Below are positions 63,970-64,000 of a DNA stretch of 64,000 bases, piece after piece. This DNA is from Nostoc sp. UHCC 0302 (GTDB taxonomy: Bacteria > Cyanobacteriota > Cyanobacteriia > Cyanobacteriales > Nostocaceae), in assembly GCF_038096175.1 (NCBI RefSeq), contig NZ_CP151099.1, positions 4,755,484 through 4,819,483 on the forward strand. Direction: 5' to 3'. The notes below the pieces were generated by a model. It was given only the letters and a program-made list of their open reading frames with translations. It was not told the origin of the DNA and did no database searches. Positions within the stretch are counted from its first letter, which is position 1, and each line of letters starts with the position of its first letter. The position numbers and the translations under genes are program-made.

Positions 63970-64000
63970 CTTCCTATTCCGGACTTATATGGAAATTTCC

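Overview
The window comes from a filamentous, probably heterocyst-forming cyanobacterium of the Nostoc/Anabaena type. The evidence is the many GCGATCGC (HIP1) octamers, the split beta-prime RNA polymerase genes (rpoC1 and rpoC2), the gene order rpsT-tatD-rpoB-rpoC1-rpoC2, tandem AMIN-domain amidase genes of the amiC1/amiC2 type, mreBCD, a myxol-type carotenoid desaturase, AT-rich spacers with short tandem repeats (GGGGATT/GGGCATT families), and numerous small dispersed palindromic repeats. No tRNA or rRNA gene was recognised.

Layout. 1-12.4 kb: two tandem cell-wall amidases (minus strand, the downstream one cut by the window edge), a cation/proton antiporter, an EVE-domain protein, a SIMPL-domain protein, a single-stranded DNA-binding protein, the cell-shape operon mreB-mreC-mreD followed by an acetyltransferase, ribD and a small conserved protein. 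12.4-22.5 kb: a signalling island of three paralogous membrane-anchored Ser/Thr kinases around an FHA-domain ABC transporter, a previously uncalled 54-residue protein, a GIY-YIG-like protein and two copies of a 105-bp MITE-like repeat. 22.5-34.5 kb: the rpsT-tatD-rpoB-rpoC1-rpoC2 cluster with structured leaders and a strong terminator. 34.5-46.2 kb: a hairpin-rich region ahead of hisD, then a universal stress protein, a SRPBCC-like protein, Hsp33, a large repeat-rich membrane protein, the desaturase, an M16 peptidase and a fructosamine kinase-like protein.

46.3-62.7 kb is the most unusual part: a complete type I-D CRISPR-Cas locus. A WYL-domain regulator is divergent from an operon running cas3', a DUF433/DUF5615 toxin-antitoxin-like pair, cas10d, csc2, csc1, a 2-oxoglutarate/Fe(II) dioxygenase, cas6, cas4, cas1 and cas2, followed by a leader and an array of 28 identical 37-bp repeats, one degenerate repeat and one broken repeat. 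The toxin-antitoxin pair and the dioxygenase are not canonical I-D components, yet both are tightly packed into the operon (1-bp and 11-bp overlaps with the next cas gene). A near-identical second copy of the toxin-antitoxin pair lies just beyond the WYL gene, next to a decayed duplicate of the WYL gene's 3' end. Three 19-bp palindromes with compensatory base changes sit in the divergent promoter region. In the array, spacers 12 and 16 overlap by 15 bp on opposite strands, so they derive from the same target, and a MITE has landed in the terminal repeat. The window ends with two conserved hypothetical proteins.
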